Under the pieces are notes generated by a model. The model made no database searches and was not told the origin of the DNA. It saw only the letters and a program-made list of their open reading frames with translations. Position numbers and translations under genes: made by a program. Source: Chlorobiota bacterium (GTDB taxonomy: Bacteria > Bacteroidota > Bacteroidia > Bacteroidales > F082). Taken from it: DNA of 18,410 nt. Of this stretch, positions 1 through 8,408 are shown one piece after another. The DNA is taken from NCBI GenBank assembly GCA_030619415.1, contig JAUXBM010000005.1:1-18410 (forward strand), given 5' to 3'. How positions within the stretch are numbered: position 1 is the stretch's first letter; each line of letters opens with the position of its first letter.

Positions 1-1373
1 ACAAAAAGCATCAAACGTTCAAAACCCAGTCCAAAACCGGCATGTGGGACAGTACCAAATTTTCGCGTTTCGAGATACCACCACATCGACTCTTCAGGAA
101 TATCCATCTCTTTCATGCGTGAATACAATTTGTCGTAATCTTCTTCGCGTTGCGAGCCACCGATGATTTCCCCAATTTGAGGAAACAGCACATCCATTGC
201 ACGAACTGTCTTTCCATCATCGTTCTGTTTCATGTAAAAAGCTTTGATCTCTTTCGGGTAATCGGTAAGGATTACAGGTTTTTTGAAGTGTTTTTCAACG
301 AGGAAGCGTTCATGTTCTGATTGTAAATCGGTGCCCCAACTGTCAATTAAAAATTGAAACCTTTTCTTTTTATTGGGTTTGGAGTTGCGAAGAATGTTGA
401 TTGCTTCGGTATAAGTTATTCTTACAAATTCATTATCAAGCACAAACTTCATTTTCTCGATCAATTCCATCGAGCGTTCCTCTGCCTTTTTGGTCTTTTC
501 CTCATCGGTAAGGCGCTTACTTAAAAACTCCAAATCTTCCAGGCAATTATCGAGCGCATATTTGATGACGTACTTCAGCATGTCTTCCGCGAGGTCCATA
601 TCATCATTGATATCACAAAATGCCACTTCGGGCTCAATCATCCAAAACTCGGCAAGGTGCCTGGAGGTGTTTGAATTTTCGGCACGGAAAGTGGGGCCGA
701 ATGTGTAAACTTTCGACAAAGCCAGCGCCGCCAATTCAGCCTCAAGCTGACCGGATACGGTGAGGTTGGCCGCTTTTCCAAAAAAGTCCTGATCAAAATT
801 AATATGCCCATCTTCTTTTTTAGGCATATTTTCAAGATTGAGTGTTGTTACCTGGAACATCTCCCCGGCCCCTTCAGCATCTGAAGACGTTACAATTGGG
901 GTATGAATATTATAGAAACCATTGTCGTTAAAATATTTATGAATGGCAAAAATCATCGCATGGCGAATACGGGTAATCGCTGAAAAGGTATTCGTGCGAA
1001 AACGAAGGTGCGCTTTTTCACGCAGGAATTCAAGTGAATGCTTTTTTGGCTGAAGCGGATATTCGTCCGGATCAGCAGCACCAAGAACATCAACCGTTAT
1101 CGCCTGGATTTCTACACTTTGACCGCTTCCCGGAGATTCAATAATTTTACCATCAACTGATAAGGCGGCTCCGGTATGAATGCGCTCCAAAATTTTTTCA
1201 TTCTCAGGATTAACCTCAACAACGATTTGGACGTTTTTAATCGTTGAGCCATCGTTTAACGCAATGAAGGCTACATTTTTACTTCCCCTCTTGGTTCTTA
1301 CCCATCCTTTTACATTTACGTCTTTACCGTAATCGTTTGACTGTAAAAGTGTTTTGATTTCCGTTCTTTTCAC
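1..1373 (-). CDS. asnS: Asparagine-tRNA ligase, C-terminus cut by window edge
   Basis: Class IIb aminoacyl-tRNA synthetase that charges tRNA-Asn with asparagine in the cytoplasm. I translated the minus strand by hand. It opens with the anticodon-binding OB fold ([22 protein letters not shown] near residues 21-42). The class II core follows: motif 2-like [21 protein letters not shown], then [11 protein letters not shown], and motif 3-like [12 protein letters not shown] at the window edge. The [10 protein letters not shown] string favours AsnRS over AspRS or LysRS. About 457 codons are present; from the usual family length I infer only some 20-25 residues are missing. I chose GTG at 1373-1371 because there is no ATG between it and an upstream in-frame TAG, and [10 protein letters not shown] matches the usual start of Bacteroidota AsnRS. 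No Shine-Dalgarno sequence is visible. It appears to be transcribed separately from the RluA-family gene 143 bp upstream. Identity is very secure; the start codon is slightly less so. Confidence 0.95.
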   Translation of the reverse strand, partial: MKRTEIKTLLQSNDYGKDVNVKGWVRTKRGSKNVAFIALNDGSTIKNVQIVVEVNPENEKILERIHTGAALSVDGKIIESPGSGQSVEIQAITVDVLGAADPDEYPLQPKKHSLEFLREKAHLRFRTNTFSAITRIRHAMIFAIHKYFNDNGFYNIHTPIVTSSDAEGAGEMFQVTTLNLENMPKKEDGHINFDQDFFGKAANLTVSGQLEAELAALALSKVYTFGPTFRAENSNTSRHLAEFWMIEPEVAFCDINDDMDLAEDMLKYVIKYALDNCLEDLEFLSKRLTDEEKTKKAEERSMELIEKMKFVLDNEFVRITYTEAINILRNSKPNKKKRFQFLIDSWGTDLQSEHERFLVEKHFKKPVILTDYPKEIKAFYMKQNDDGKTVRAMDVLFPQIGEIIGGSQREEDYDKLYSRMKEMDIPEESMWWYLETRKFGTVPHAGFGLGFERLMLF

Positions 1374-1395
1374 TTTGTTCGCTTTTAAAACTTTG

Positions 1396-1403
1396 CAAAA
1401 GAA
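1396..1403 (-). promoter_or_regulatory. Candidate -7 element for asnS
   Basis: On the minus strand this reads TTCTTTTG, one mismatch from the Bacteroidota -7 consensus TAnnTTTG. It would place transcription start about 15 nt before the GTG start. I found no convincing -33 TTTG at the right spacing, so the call is tentative. Confidence 0.3.
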
Positions 1404-1516
1404 CTAAATTTCAGTGAACAAACGAATGAGAAATCAATTCAATTTTTATTTATCATGGATTTACTTAATAAGACTTGCCTGTGTCTTTTTAACTTCGTTT
1501 ATGGTTTAAGCACAAT

Positions 1517-2404
1517 TTATTGGTAGTTTTTCCACCTGCGATTTTGGCCGGCAATAAGATGGGCAAACTTTTGGGGCATTTCAATGCCGCATACAATCTC
1601 TGTTCCATGTATGGGATGAATGAATAACAACTCTACTGCCGCCAGAAACAGGCCTTTTCCTTTTAAAACTTTTTTCGGGTCATCATACATTTTATCGCCC
1701 AAAATTGGGAACCCGTATTCTGAAAGATGAATCCGCAGTTGGTGCGTTCGGCCTGTTATCGGGTAAAGATCTACCAGCGATAACCAATCAGTATGCAATG
1801 ACCTTGAATGAGAAACAAGCTGATATTTTGTGATTGCCTGCTGTCCATTTATGTTTTTGTCGAGTGTACCTCTTTCGGGTATTTTACCCACTGCGATTGC
1901 CCTGTACTTCTTTTTGATTTCCCTTTGTTCAAACAACTTTCCGAGCCTTACCAATGCCCCTGATGTTTTCGCAATCAATAACAAACCCGAGGTAGAATAA
2001 TCAAGGCGGTGAACCGGCTTTGGCGTTTTCAGCACATCATGGGATGATGAAGGCTTCAAATTAAAAGGCAATGCATTGACGATCGTTTTAAATTTATTAC
2101 CACTCACTGAAATCCCAGCCGGTTTATTGATGACCGCAACAAATTCATCCTCAAACACAACCTTCAGGGGCATTTCGAAAACTTTTGGTTGCTTATTCTG
2201 CAAATCAATCAACACAATTTTTTGTCCTGGCTCTACCCAATTGCCTCCTTCAGCCCTCTTGCCATCCACTAAAATTTCACCTCTTTTAATGGCTTTTTTC
2301 AAACCCGACCTGGAAGGAATATTATTCAGAACACGGTGGACATAATCAACCAACCTAATGTTTGAAATACCATCAGGCACAATATGTTCTTCAATAACCA
2401 ACAT
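1517..2404 (-). CDS. RluA-family RNA pseudouridine synthase
   Basis: Predicted to convert specific uridines to pseudouridine in rRNA or tRNA. The 295-residue protein has an N-terminal S4-type RNA-binding region (about 15-65, with SRSGLKKAIKRGEILVDGK) and an RluA catalytic domain from about 80. The signature HRLDYSTSG (132-140) carries the catalytic aspartate D135. KPAGISV (94-100) and GRTHQLRIHL (218-227) are also typical. Its ATG overlaps the stop of the upstream DEAD-box helicase gene by one base (TAATG), so the two are probably cotranscribed and translationally coupled. An RNA helicase next to an rRNA modification enzyme suggests a shared role in ribosome assembly; that is inference. The target uridine (RluA, RluC, RluD or a Bacteroidota-specific site) cannot be read from the sequence, so I give no symbol. 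Confidence 0.92.
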   Translation of the reverse strand: MLVIEEHIVPDGISNIRLVDYVHRVLNNIPSRSGLKKAIKRGEILVDGKRAEGGNWVEPGQKIVLIDLQNKQPKVFEMPLKVVFEDEFVAVINKPAGISVSGNKFKTIVNALPFNLKPSSSHDVLKTPKPVHRLDYSTSGLLLIAKTSGALVRLGKLFEQREIKKKYRAIAVGKIPERGTLDKNINGQQAITKYQLVSHSRSLHTDWLSLVDLYPITGRTHQLRIHLSEYGFPILGDKMYDDPKKVLKGKGLFLAAVELLFIHPIHGTEIVCGIEMPQKFAHLIAGQNRRWKNYQ

Positions 2405-3642
2405 TATTTTTTGCGGAAGTTTCCTGGTTTTTTGTTTCTCCCGCCTTTCGGTTTTCTCCTGAATCCACCTTTGCGGTCAAATTCTCGCTGTTTTGGGTTC
2501 CATGCAGGGCCTTCACCCAACTCAGCGGGAAGCGGAATTTTCATAATAACCCGTTCTATAAGCTCCTCAATCCGATGAAACTTGTACATGTCCTCCTGAT
2601 TGATAAAAGTCAGCGCAAGACCTGTGGCTTCTGCGCGGGCTGTGCGACCAATCCTGTGTACATAATCTTCGGCATCGTTCGGGACATCAAAATTGATAAC
2701 GATGTCAATATCTTTGATGTCAATACCGCGGCTGAGCACATCGGTTGCCACCAAAACCCTGGTCTGTTTTGATCTGAATCTTAATAAAACCGCTTCCCTT
2801 TGACTCTGTTCGAGGTCGGATGAAATTCCCTCCACCGTATATCCTTTTCCTTTTAAACCGCGAGCAATTTCGAACACTTTCTTTTTGGTAGAAGTAAAAA
2901 TTAATATTCGCTTCACTTCAGGTCTGTCTGCAATAAGTTTGTTAATCAGTGGAATTTTCTGGGTATCATACGTCAGGTAGGCTGCCTGCAATACCCCTTC
3001 GACAGGTTTTGAAAGTTGAATGCTAATTTCAACAGGATCCTTTAAAGTCAGTTTTGCCAACTCCCTGATCTTTGTCGGCATGGTGGCGCTGAACATCAGG
3101 GTTTGTCGCTTTTTCGGAAGGTATGAAATGATCTTTTGAATGTCTTCATAAAAGCCCATATCCAGCATCCGGTCAGCTTCGTCAAGGATCAAGTGCCTGA
3201 CCTTGTCGAATTTCACATAATCCATATTTAAATGGGATATCAGCTTTCCGGGTGTGGCCACGATAATGTCAGCTCCGGTTGTCAGTGCTTTCTTTTGCTG
3301 TTCCCATGATAGCCCGTCACCACCGCCATAAATAGGAATTGACACGACCGGGGTAAAATAGGAAAACCCTTGTATTTGCTGCTCAATCTGGATGGCAAGC
3401 TCGCGTGTTGGAACAATGATCAGTGTGCTTGTAACCGGTTCGTGTTCATAAAGCAGCTCATTTAATACAGGTAGAAGGAAAGCAGCTGTTTTCCCGGTTC
3501 CCGTTTGTGCACTTCCAATCAGGTCTCTACCCTGCATGATGGCGGGAATGGCTTTTTCCTGGATAGGCGTGGCTTTGTCGAACCCAATGTGTGAAATGGC
3601 TTCAAGCAGTTGATCATCTAGTCCGAATTTATCAAATTTCAT
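2404..3642 (-). CDS. DEAD-box ATP-dependent RNA helicase (RhlE-like)
   Basis: ATP-dependent RNA unwinding or RNP remodelling enzyme of superfamily 2, cytoplasmic. All core motifs are present in 412 residues: Q motif (GFDKATPIQ, 20-28), motif I AQTGTGKT (45-52), Ia PTREL (78-82), TPGKL (130-134), II DEAD (154-157), III SAT (185-187), LIFTSTKK (247-254), V VATDVLSRGIDI (298-309) and VI HRIGRTAR (329-336). After the core comes a short lysine/arginine/glycine-rich tail (about 385-412), as in RhlE-type helicases, which probably adds nonspecific RNA binding. It heads a two-gene unit with the RluA-family gene, overlapping it by one base. A promoter-like TACTTTTA lies about 28 bp upstream of the start. 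RhlE, RhlB and CsdA-type subfamilies are hard to separate by eye, so no symbol is given. Confidence 0.95.
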   Translation of the reverse strand: MKFDKFGLDDQLLEAISHIGFDKATPIQEKAIPAIMQGRDLIGSAQTGTGKTAAFLLPVLNELLYEHEPVTSTLIIVPTRELAIQIEQQIQGFSYFTPVVSIPIYGGGDGLSWEQQKKALTTGADIIVATPGKLISHLNMDYVKFDKVRHLILDEADRMLDMGFYEDIQKIISYLPKKRQTLMFSATMPTKIRELAKLTLKDPVEISIQLSKPVEGVLQAAYLTYDTQKIPLINKLIADRPEVKRILIFTSTKKKVFEIARGLKGKGYTVEGISSDLEQSQREAVLLRFRSKQTRVLVATDVLSRGIDIKDIDIVINFDVPNDAEDYVHRIGRTARAEATGLALTFINQEDMYKFHRIEELIERVIMKIPLPAELGEGPAWNPKQREFDRKGGFRRKPKGGRNKKPGNFRKK

Positions 3643-3669
3643 GTTACAAGGGCTTATTTTTCAGGGAGG

Positions 3670-3677
3670 TAAAAGTA
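3670..3677 (-). promoter_or_regulatory. Candidate promoter (-7) for the helicase-pseudouridine synthase pair
   Basis: The minus strand reads TACTTTTA, one mismatch from TAnnTTTG. A TTG lies 18 nt further upstream, close to the usual spacing of the -33 element. Transcription would start about 20 nt before the helicase ATG. Confidence 0.4.
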
Positions 3678-3798
3678 GTAAAAATGGATGATCCTCAACA
3701 TTCTATTCAGGACCTGGAATATTGGAAGTCTGGAATGAAGAAATATTGGGCAAATGGTCAACAATATCTTTTTACGCATAGGCATTATTCCATTTTCG

Positions 3799-3806
3799 TA
3801 CTTTTG
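3799..3806 (+). promoter_or_regulatory. -7 promoter element just upstream of DAHP synthase
   Basis: TACTTTTG is an exact match to TAnnTTTG. It ends 6 nt before the chosen ATG (3813), so the predicted transcript begins within a base or two of the start codon. The upstream -33 region is only T-rich (TTTTTA near 3769), so that half is weak. Confidence 0.5.
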
Positions 3807-3812
3807 CCAACC

Positions 3813-4946
3813 ATGGGTACCGACTTAAAAATAACAGCACTTAATGAGTGGTTGACTTTGGGCAAGGAGCCGCTTATTATTGCGGGGCCATGCAGCGCCG
3901 AGAGCGAGAAACAGCTATTGAAAACGGCTTCCGGAATTGTCAGGATTCCAGCCGTAAAAGTTTTTCGGTCAGGCATTTGGAAACCCCGGACAAGGCCGGG
4001 TGATTTTGAAGGGGCCGGAGAAAAGGGGCTGGTGTGGCTAAACAAAGTAAAAGAAAAATATGGGCTGATGACTACCGTGGAGGTAGCTGAACCGGCACAT
4101 GTTGAATTGGCTTTAAAGCACAATGTGGATATACTTTGGATTGGCGCCCGTACGGTTGTAAACCCATTTTCTGTCCAGGCAATAGCGAAAGCACTTCAGG
4201 GAACCGATATTCCGGTGATGGTAAAAAATCCGCTGAACCCTGATTTAAAACTCTGGGTTGGAGCCATCGAAAGGATACATGCATCGGGCATTCACAAAAT
4301 TATTGCTATTCACCGGGGCTTTCATTATTTCGAAAAATCGCCTTTCCGTAACGCCCCGATGTGGGAAATTCCTATTGAATTGAAACGACTTATTCCCACC
4401 TTGCCAATCATTGTCGATCCAAGTCATATTTGTGGACGCAGGGATTTGCTGAAGTCTGTTTCACAAAAAGCCTTCGATCTTGAAATGGACGGGCTGATGA
4501 TCGAAAGTCATTATAAGCCGGAAAGTGCAATTACAGATGCTTCTCAACAAATAACACCCACATTCTTAAAAGAACTTCTTGATGGGCTGATCATCAGGGA
4601 AAAAACCGGCGACATCGAATTCCAGCACAAGCTTGAAGAACTCAGAACCGAAGTTGACAAAATAGATGGTGAGCTGCTTCAAATACTGGCCCGAAGGATG
4701 GAAATTATCGATGAAATTGGAACGTACAAAAATGAGCACGCCATTACCATACTTCAAATGAAACGGTGGGCTGGGATTATGGAAGACCGCCTGGCCATTG
4801 GCTCCCACCTCGGACTTAAAAAACAGTTCCTCACCCGAGTTCTAAACCTGGTTCATAACGAATCCATCCAGCGGCAGACTGAAATCTTTAACAAGTCGAA
4901 AAACAAAAAGAAATCAAAGACAGAAGTCAGAAAACCTGAGGCCTGA
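3813..4946 (+). CDS. Bifunctional 3-deoxy-7-phosphoheptulonate synthase / chorismate mutase
   Basis: Fusion enzyme of the shikimate pathway. The N-terminal type Ib DAHP synthase condenses phosphoenolpyruvate with erythrose 4-phosphate; the C-terminal AroQ-type domain converts chorismate to prephenate. In the 377-residue form, DAHP synthase signatures are AGPCSAE (24-30, metal-ligand Cys27), KPRTRPGDFEG (57-67), IGARTVVNPF (110-119), VKNPLNPD (137-144), HRG (168-170) and VDPSHICGRRD (201-211). The mutase begins near residue 272 with LEELRTEVDKIDGELLQI and ends near 355. A lysine-rich tail (360-377) follows, longer than the usual end of the family. The frame is open back to 3591, but that would overlap the helicase start and add residues unlike the family. 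MGTDLKITALNEW fits the family start. An alternative ATG at 3684 has GGAGG 14 nt upstream. In this arrangement the mutase often feeds back-regulates the synthase; that is family knowledge. Confidence 0.93.
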   Translation: MGTDLKITALNEWLTLGKEPLIIAGPCSAESEKQLLKTASGIVRIPAVKVFRSGIWKPRTRPGDFEGAGEKGLVWLNKVKEKYGLMTTVEVAEPAHVELALKHNVDILWIGARTVVNPFSVQAIAKALQGTDIPVMVKNPLNPDLKLWVGAIERIHASGIHKIIAIHRGFHYFEKSPFRNAPMWEIPIELKRLIPTLPIIVDPSHICGRRDLLKSVSQKAFDLEMDGLMIESHYKPESAITDASQQITPTFLKELLDGLIIREKTGDIEFQHKLEELRTEVDKIDGELLQILARRMEIIDEIGTYKNEHAITILQMKRWAGIMEDRLAIGSHLGLKKQFLTRVLNLVHNESIQRQTEIFNKSKNKKKSKTEVRKPEA

Positions 4947-4968
4947 GACTTTCAAATTATTGAAGTTG

Positions 4969-5877
4969 CTACATCCACTTCTTCCTCCTGAAAAACAGAA
5001 GCATGCTTCCAATTAGTACAATCATGACACCCATAATTATCCAAAAGGCCAGGTTATTGTTGGCCATGGGCAGTAAAACATTCATGCCGTAAACTCCTGT
5101 AAGAAAGGTAAGTGGCAGGACAATGGATGAGATCAGGGTGAGTATTTTCATGATCTCGTTTGTTTTGTTGGTCTGCATTGAGTCGAAGGTGGTGGAGAGC
5201 CCTTCAATCAATTCGCCAAAATCCTCTGTCATATCCCACATCCGGTTATAGTAGTCAAGAATATTGCCCCAGTAATCTTCCATATTGTCAGCAAATCCTT
5301 TTACAACACCCGATTCAAATTTATTGAATACCCTTAATTGTGGTTTCAGCATGGTATTGAGCAGGATGATATTTTTCCGGGTAACCGACAAACGTTCAAT
5401 CGTTCGTTGCGCACGACTGTTAAAAAGCTCCCTACCAATCAGTTCCAGCTCAAGGCCTACTTTTCTAAGCAGGTAAATGGTCTCGTTCATCAATTTTTCA
5501 AGAATTAAATAGAGAATGGCATCAGAAGTACCTATTTCTAAATCTTCATCTTTTTTATCCTTTTCCATGGCTTCATTAAAAAGGGCATCAACTACCCAAT
5601 GTGATTTACCGACAGAAATTAAAAAATCTTCTCCCCAAAAAATCTTCACTTCGCGTGTTTTGGTGAAGCGGTTTTGCCTGTCAAAAACAGGAAAATGGAG
5701 GATCATAAAATAATAATCATCGTAAATATCAATTTTCGAACGTTGGTTAATCTGCCGGCAATCTTCGAGGTCGAGTGGGTGAAAATGGTAAGTATTTTCG
5801 AGGTATTCTAAATCTTCATCAGAAGGGGCAGGAATATTTTGCCATTTCAGCCGGCCTATTTTAATGGTTTCGATCAT
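4969..5877 (-). CDS. corA: CorA-family divalent metal ion transporter
   Basis: Inner-membrane channel of the CorA/Mrs2/ZntB (2-TM-GxN) superfamily, expected to carry Mg2+ or another divalent cation as a pentamer. The 302-residue protein has a long cytoplasmic N-terminal domain rich in charged helices, then TM1 (about 245-262), the signature YGMN (263-266) and TM2 (about 278-296), ending in the basic cap RRKKWM. Normally GMN is followed a few residues later by MPE; here the loop reads VLLPMANNN with no acidic residue. That could affect ion selectivity, so Mg2+ is not certain. The start is supported by a strong GGAGGGAAGG stretch (5881-5889) just upstream, unusual for this phylum. It converges on the DAHP synthase gene with 22 bp between stops and appears to be monocistronic. 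Confidence 0.9.
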   Translation of the reverse strand: MIETIKIGRLKWQNIPAPSDEDLEYLENTYHFHPLDLEDCRQINQRSKIDIYDDYYFMILHFPVFDRQNRFTKTREVKIFWGEDFLISVGKSHWVVDALFNEAMEKDKKDEDLEIGTSDAILYLILEKLMNETIYLLRKVGLELELIGRELFNSRAQRTIERLSVTRKNIILLNTMLKPQLRVFNKFESGVVKGFADNMEDYWGNILDYYNRMWDMTEDFGELIEGLSTTFDSMQTNKTNEIMKILTLISSIVLPLTFLTGVYGMNVLLPMANNNLAFWIIMGVMIVLIGSMLLFFRRKKWM

Positions 5878-5944
5878 ATCCTTCCCTCCGTAAAAATTTT
5901 AAACTACAGTCAATAATACTCCATTTTATGGAAAATGTTTCGGC

Positions 5945-5976
5945 CAAAATTAAGGAATTAAAATGGAAGGGTGAAA
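5945..5976 (-). promoter_or_regulatory. Promoter of the CorA-family gene
   Basis: The minus strand has TAATTTTG (5952-5945), an exact -7 TAnnTTTG. TTTC (5976-5973) lies 20 nt upstream, one mismatch from the -33 TTTG at canonical spacing. The inferred leader is about 60 nt, leaving room for the purine-rich ribosome-binding site seen at 5881-5889. This is the best two-part promoter match in the window. Confidence 0.6.
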
Positions 5977-6011
5977 CTAAAACAGGAAAAGCGTATTCGC
6001 CAGTTGGTTGA

Positions 6012-8375
6012 TTAAAACTTGATTAATCTTCGAATGCCAGATTTTTTATTTCCGTTAGTCAGTCGGTAGAAGTAAATACCATTTGTAAGATCTGTTATAT
6101 GAACACTGACAACTCCTTTTTCACCGTCAAGTTTAACAAGCTGTAATTTTTTACCCAAAGCATCAAACAATTCCAGCATTGCTCCATCATTTCTCTCCAA
6201 CTCATACTGAACGCGGAATTCATCTTTCGCAGGATTTGGATAAGCATCTGATATAAATATGCCCGTTTCTTTTTCTCTCTCAGGTTCAATTCCGGTAATA
6301 GATGAAATCACTGAAACGATCAGATCATCAAAATAGAAACCATCCTCCTCAACATAACGGTCGCTGACCAGAATAAACCTTAGTGAAATTTGTTTCCCGA
6401 CAAAGCCAAACAGGCTGATCTCTTCCTGAACCCATTCCGTTTGAAAACCATCATAAAGGGACTCTTCGGGCCCCAGGTACGAATTACCTTGTTGGGTATA
6501 TTTTCCACCCAATGAAACCCATGTTTCATCGTCGATATCCTTTACCAAAACCTGGACATAATCAAAATTCTTTTCCAACTCCCATTTTGCCCAGAAACGA
6601 AGAAAAGCGGTGCTTACATTCCGGAGGTCAATCACCGAATCGAGGATAATTTCATTCGATTCCTGGTCATCATATTCACCATCCGGAGAATCAGTCATTG
6701 AATGGTCGGCAGAATGAAAATCGCTTGTAACTGTGTTCCACTTTTCAGAACTCCACATGATTAGATCTTCCATATCGTCTTCAAAAACAATCATTTCGGT
6801 GCCAAAAACCATGGTAATCGTATCTGATGTAACCAGGTCGCCATCATCAATACTTAGTAAATACTTGAAAATGGTTCCATTCTCAATTCCTGCATCCAGC
6901 ATAAAACCAATTGAATCAACCGCTGAGTCAAGCAAGTTCATGTTTTCAAACATCAGTGGTTCGCCATAATCTATGATATGTTCATCCAGCGGTTCAATGG
7001 CCACCGTAATTGTTTCCGAATCGGTGAGCCCCAGGCGCGTCACACCAAACGATGCATAATTGTCAACTTCGCCGGTAACAACCGGACCCAGGTTTTGCAA
7101 AACTGCATACCTCCCTACAAGTCTGGCTGCCGTAATATTTTGCCACATTTGTTCCTTGCAAAGTGGAATGATGCGGTCCACAGCAGGCCAAAACCCGTCG
7201 ATAGAATTCCCCACTTCGGGTGTATAGGAATAGATGAGCTCTTTGGTTTCCTGTTCTCCATACATCCAATCATCCGATCCACCGTTAGTAGGATATATCG
7301 CTGTATTGCCCGGTCCATAAAAATAGCTGTTCTCTCTTGTCAGCACATCACCATAAGCCATCAGCAGATCGTAATCGGGAGGGGGTTCAGGCGTATAACC
7401 CCAGGGGGCTAACAATAAGTTACCGTGCGAATGGTAGTTCAGTGCAATTTGAAATTCATGTTCATTACAAAAATCCCTCATGTTTTTGATCTCGGGTTCA
7501 GAGAATGCAGCCGGACCCCGGTAGGTAGCATCAGGAGGCCAGGGCGATGAACCGTCATCATTCAATCCCCACATATAACCGTAATTCCTGTTCGGATCAA
7601 CCCCAAACGATCCATCTCCATTGTCGCGCCTGTTCTTGCGCCACATACCACCGCCATTTGGGTCGTTTACCACATTGTGCTGGTAACCATCCGGGTTAAT
7701 AAATGGCACAAAATACATTTCCGTATTATCGACAATATGTTCAATTACCGGGTCAGTGCCATAATTTTCGAGCAAATACCACATATAATAAATCAATTGC
7801 TGGATACTAATGGGTTCACGGGCATGATGAATAGCGGTGTACAATAGTTCCGGTTCATCCTCATTATCATTCGGATTATCAGAAATTTTGAGCCAGAATA
7901 GTTTTCTTCCTTCATGGGTCAGCGTGTCATCAGAAATGGATAGCCTGGCGGATATCAAATCAGGATAAAGGACCACCATCGAATCAATCTCCGAATAGGC
8001 TTCATCAAGTGTATAATATCCACCCATTGAGCCATATTTCCAGTTTTCGGGGACCGGCCATGTTTCACTAATATCCCTGTCAACCATTCGGCTTCCCTGC
8101 CTGTTAAGCCTTTCGGCGTAGAAAGCACTCACATCTTCAATGAGCACATCCATTTGAAATCCTGCATTTTTCAACCGTTCGATTTCACCAGTTGATAAAT
8201 CTGTTTCAAAGGAATATCCCGGTTTGTGAGAACCTTCATTTACATCGATGCCATGACGAACAATATCTGCCAGGACATTATTTTGAAGATTGATACTAAC
8301 CCGCTTAAACTCCTCTTGCGAAAAAGAAGAATACGTAAGGAGAAGGGTGAATAAAAGGATAAATATTTTTTTCAT
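6012..8375 (-). CDS. Secreted M14 zinc carboxypeptidase with T9SS C-terminal sorting domain
   Basis: Exported metallocarboxypeptidase, probably released or surface-anchored through the type IX secretion system. It has 787 residues: a signal peptide (1-20, MKKIFILLFTLLL then FSQ) and an M14 peptidase domain (about 118-425). Zinc ligands are H184 and E187 in HHARE and H315 in NYHSHG. R263 (DPNRNYG) matches the substrate-binding arginine, and E387 in YTPEVGN fits the catalytic glutamate. A beta-rich region (about 430-525) precedes a MAM/jelly-roll-like module (about 530-690, with FDDLIVSV at its end). A type A T9SS tail starts at AYPNPAKDEF (711-720) and ends in NGIYFYRL and IRRLIKF. It lies 33 bp downstream of gldD on the same strand, so it may be cotranscribed with gliding genes. 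Family members remove C-terminal residues from peptides; the substrate here is unknown. Confidence 0.93.
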   Translation of the reverse strand: MKKIFILLFTLLLTYSSFSQEEFKRVSINLQNNVLADIVRHGIDVNEGSHKPGYSFETDLSTGEIERLKNAGFQMDVLIEDVSAFYAERLNRQGSRMVDRDISETWPVPENWKYGSMGGYYTLDEAYSEIDSMVVLYPDLISARLSISDDTLTHEGRKLFWLKISDNPNDNEDEPELLYTAIHHAREPISIQQLIYYMWYLLENYGTDPVIEHIVDNTEMYFVPFINPDGYQHNVVNDPNGGGMWRKNRRDNGDGSFGVDPNRNYGYMWGLNDDGSSPWPPDATYRGPAAFSEPEIKNMRDFCNEHEFQIALNYHSHGNLLLAPWGYTPEPPPDYDLLMAYGDVLTRENSYFYGPGNTAIYPTNGGSDDWMYGEQETKELIYSYTPEVGNSIDGFWPAVDRIIPLCKEQMWQNITAARLVGRYAVLQNLGPVVTGEVDNYASFGVTRLGLTDSETITVAIEPLDEHIIDYGEPLMFENMNLLDSAVDSIGFMLDAGIENGTIFKYLLSIDDGDLVTSDTITMVFGTEMIVFEDDMEDLIMWSSEKWNTVTSDFHSADHSMTDSPDGEYDDQESNEIILDSVIDLRNVSTAFLRFWAKWELEKNFDYVQVLVKDIDDETWVSLGGKYTQQGNSYLGPEESLYDGFQTEWVQEEISLFGFVGKQISLRFILVSDRYVEEDGFYFDDLIVSVISSITGIEPEREKETGIFISDAYPNPAKDEFRVQYELERNDGAMLELFDALGKKLQLVKLDGEKGVVSVHITDLTNGIYFYRLTNGNKKSGIRRLIKF

Positions 8376-8408
8376 AATTCGTTAATGCTTCTTACGATTG
8401 ACAACGAT

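Noticed and set aside
1470..1487. Small inverted repeat AAGAC-8-GTCTT followed by T residues on the plus strand, between asnS and the RluA-family gene
   Set aside because: The stem is only 5 bp, and the T run is on the strand without a gene to terminate; too weak to call a terminator.
3591..3812. Upstream in-frame extension of the DAHP synthase
   Set aside because: It overlaps the start of the divergent helicase gene, has no resemblance to the family and lies upstream of an exact -7 element.
6978..7412. 144-codon plus-strand open frame opposite the carboxypeptidase
   Set aside because: It lies wholly inside a well-supported gene on the other strand and shows no recognisable domain; a shadow frame.
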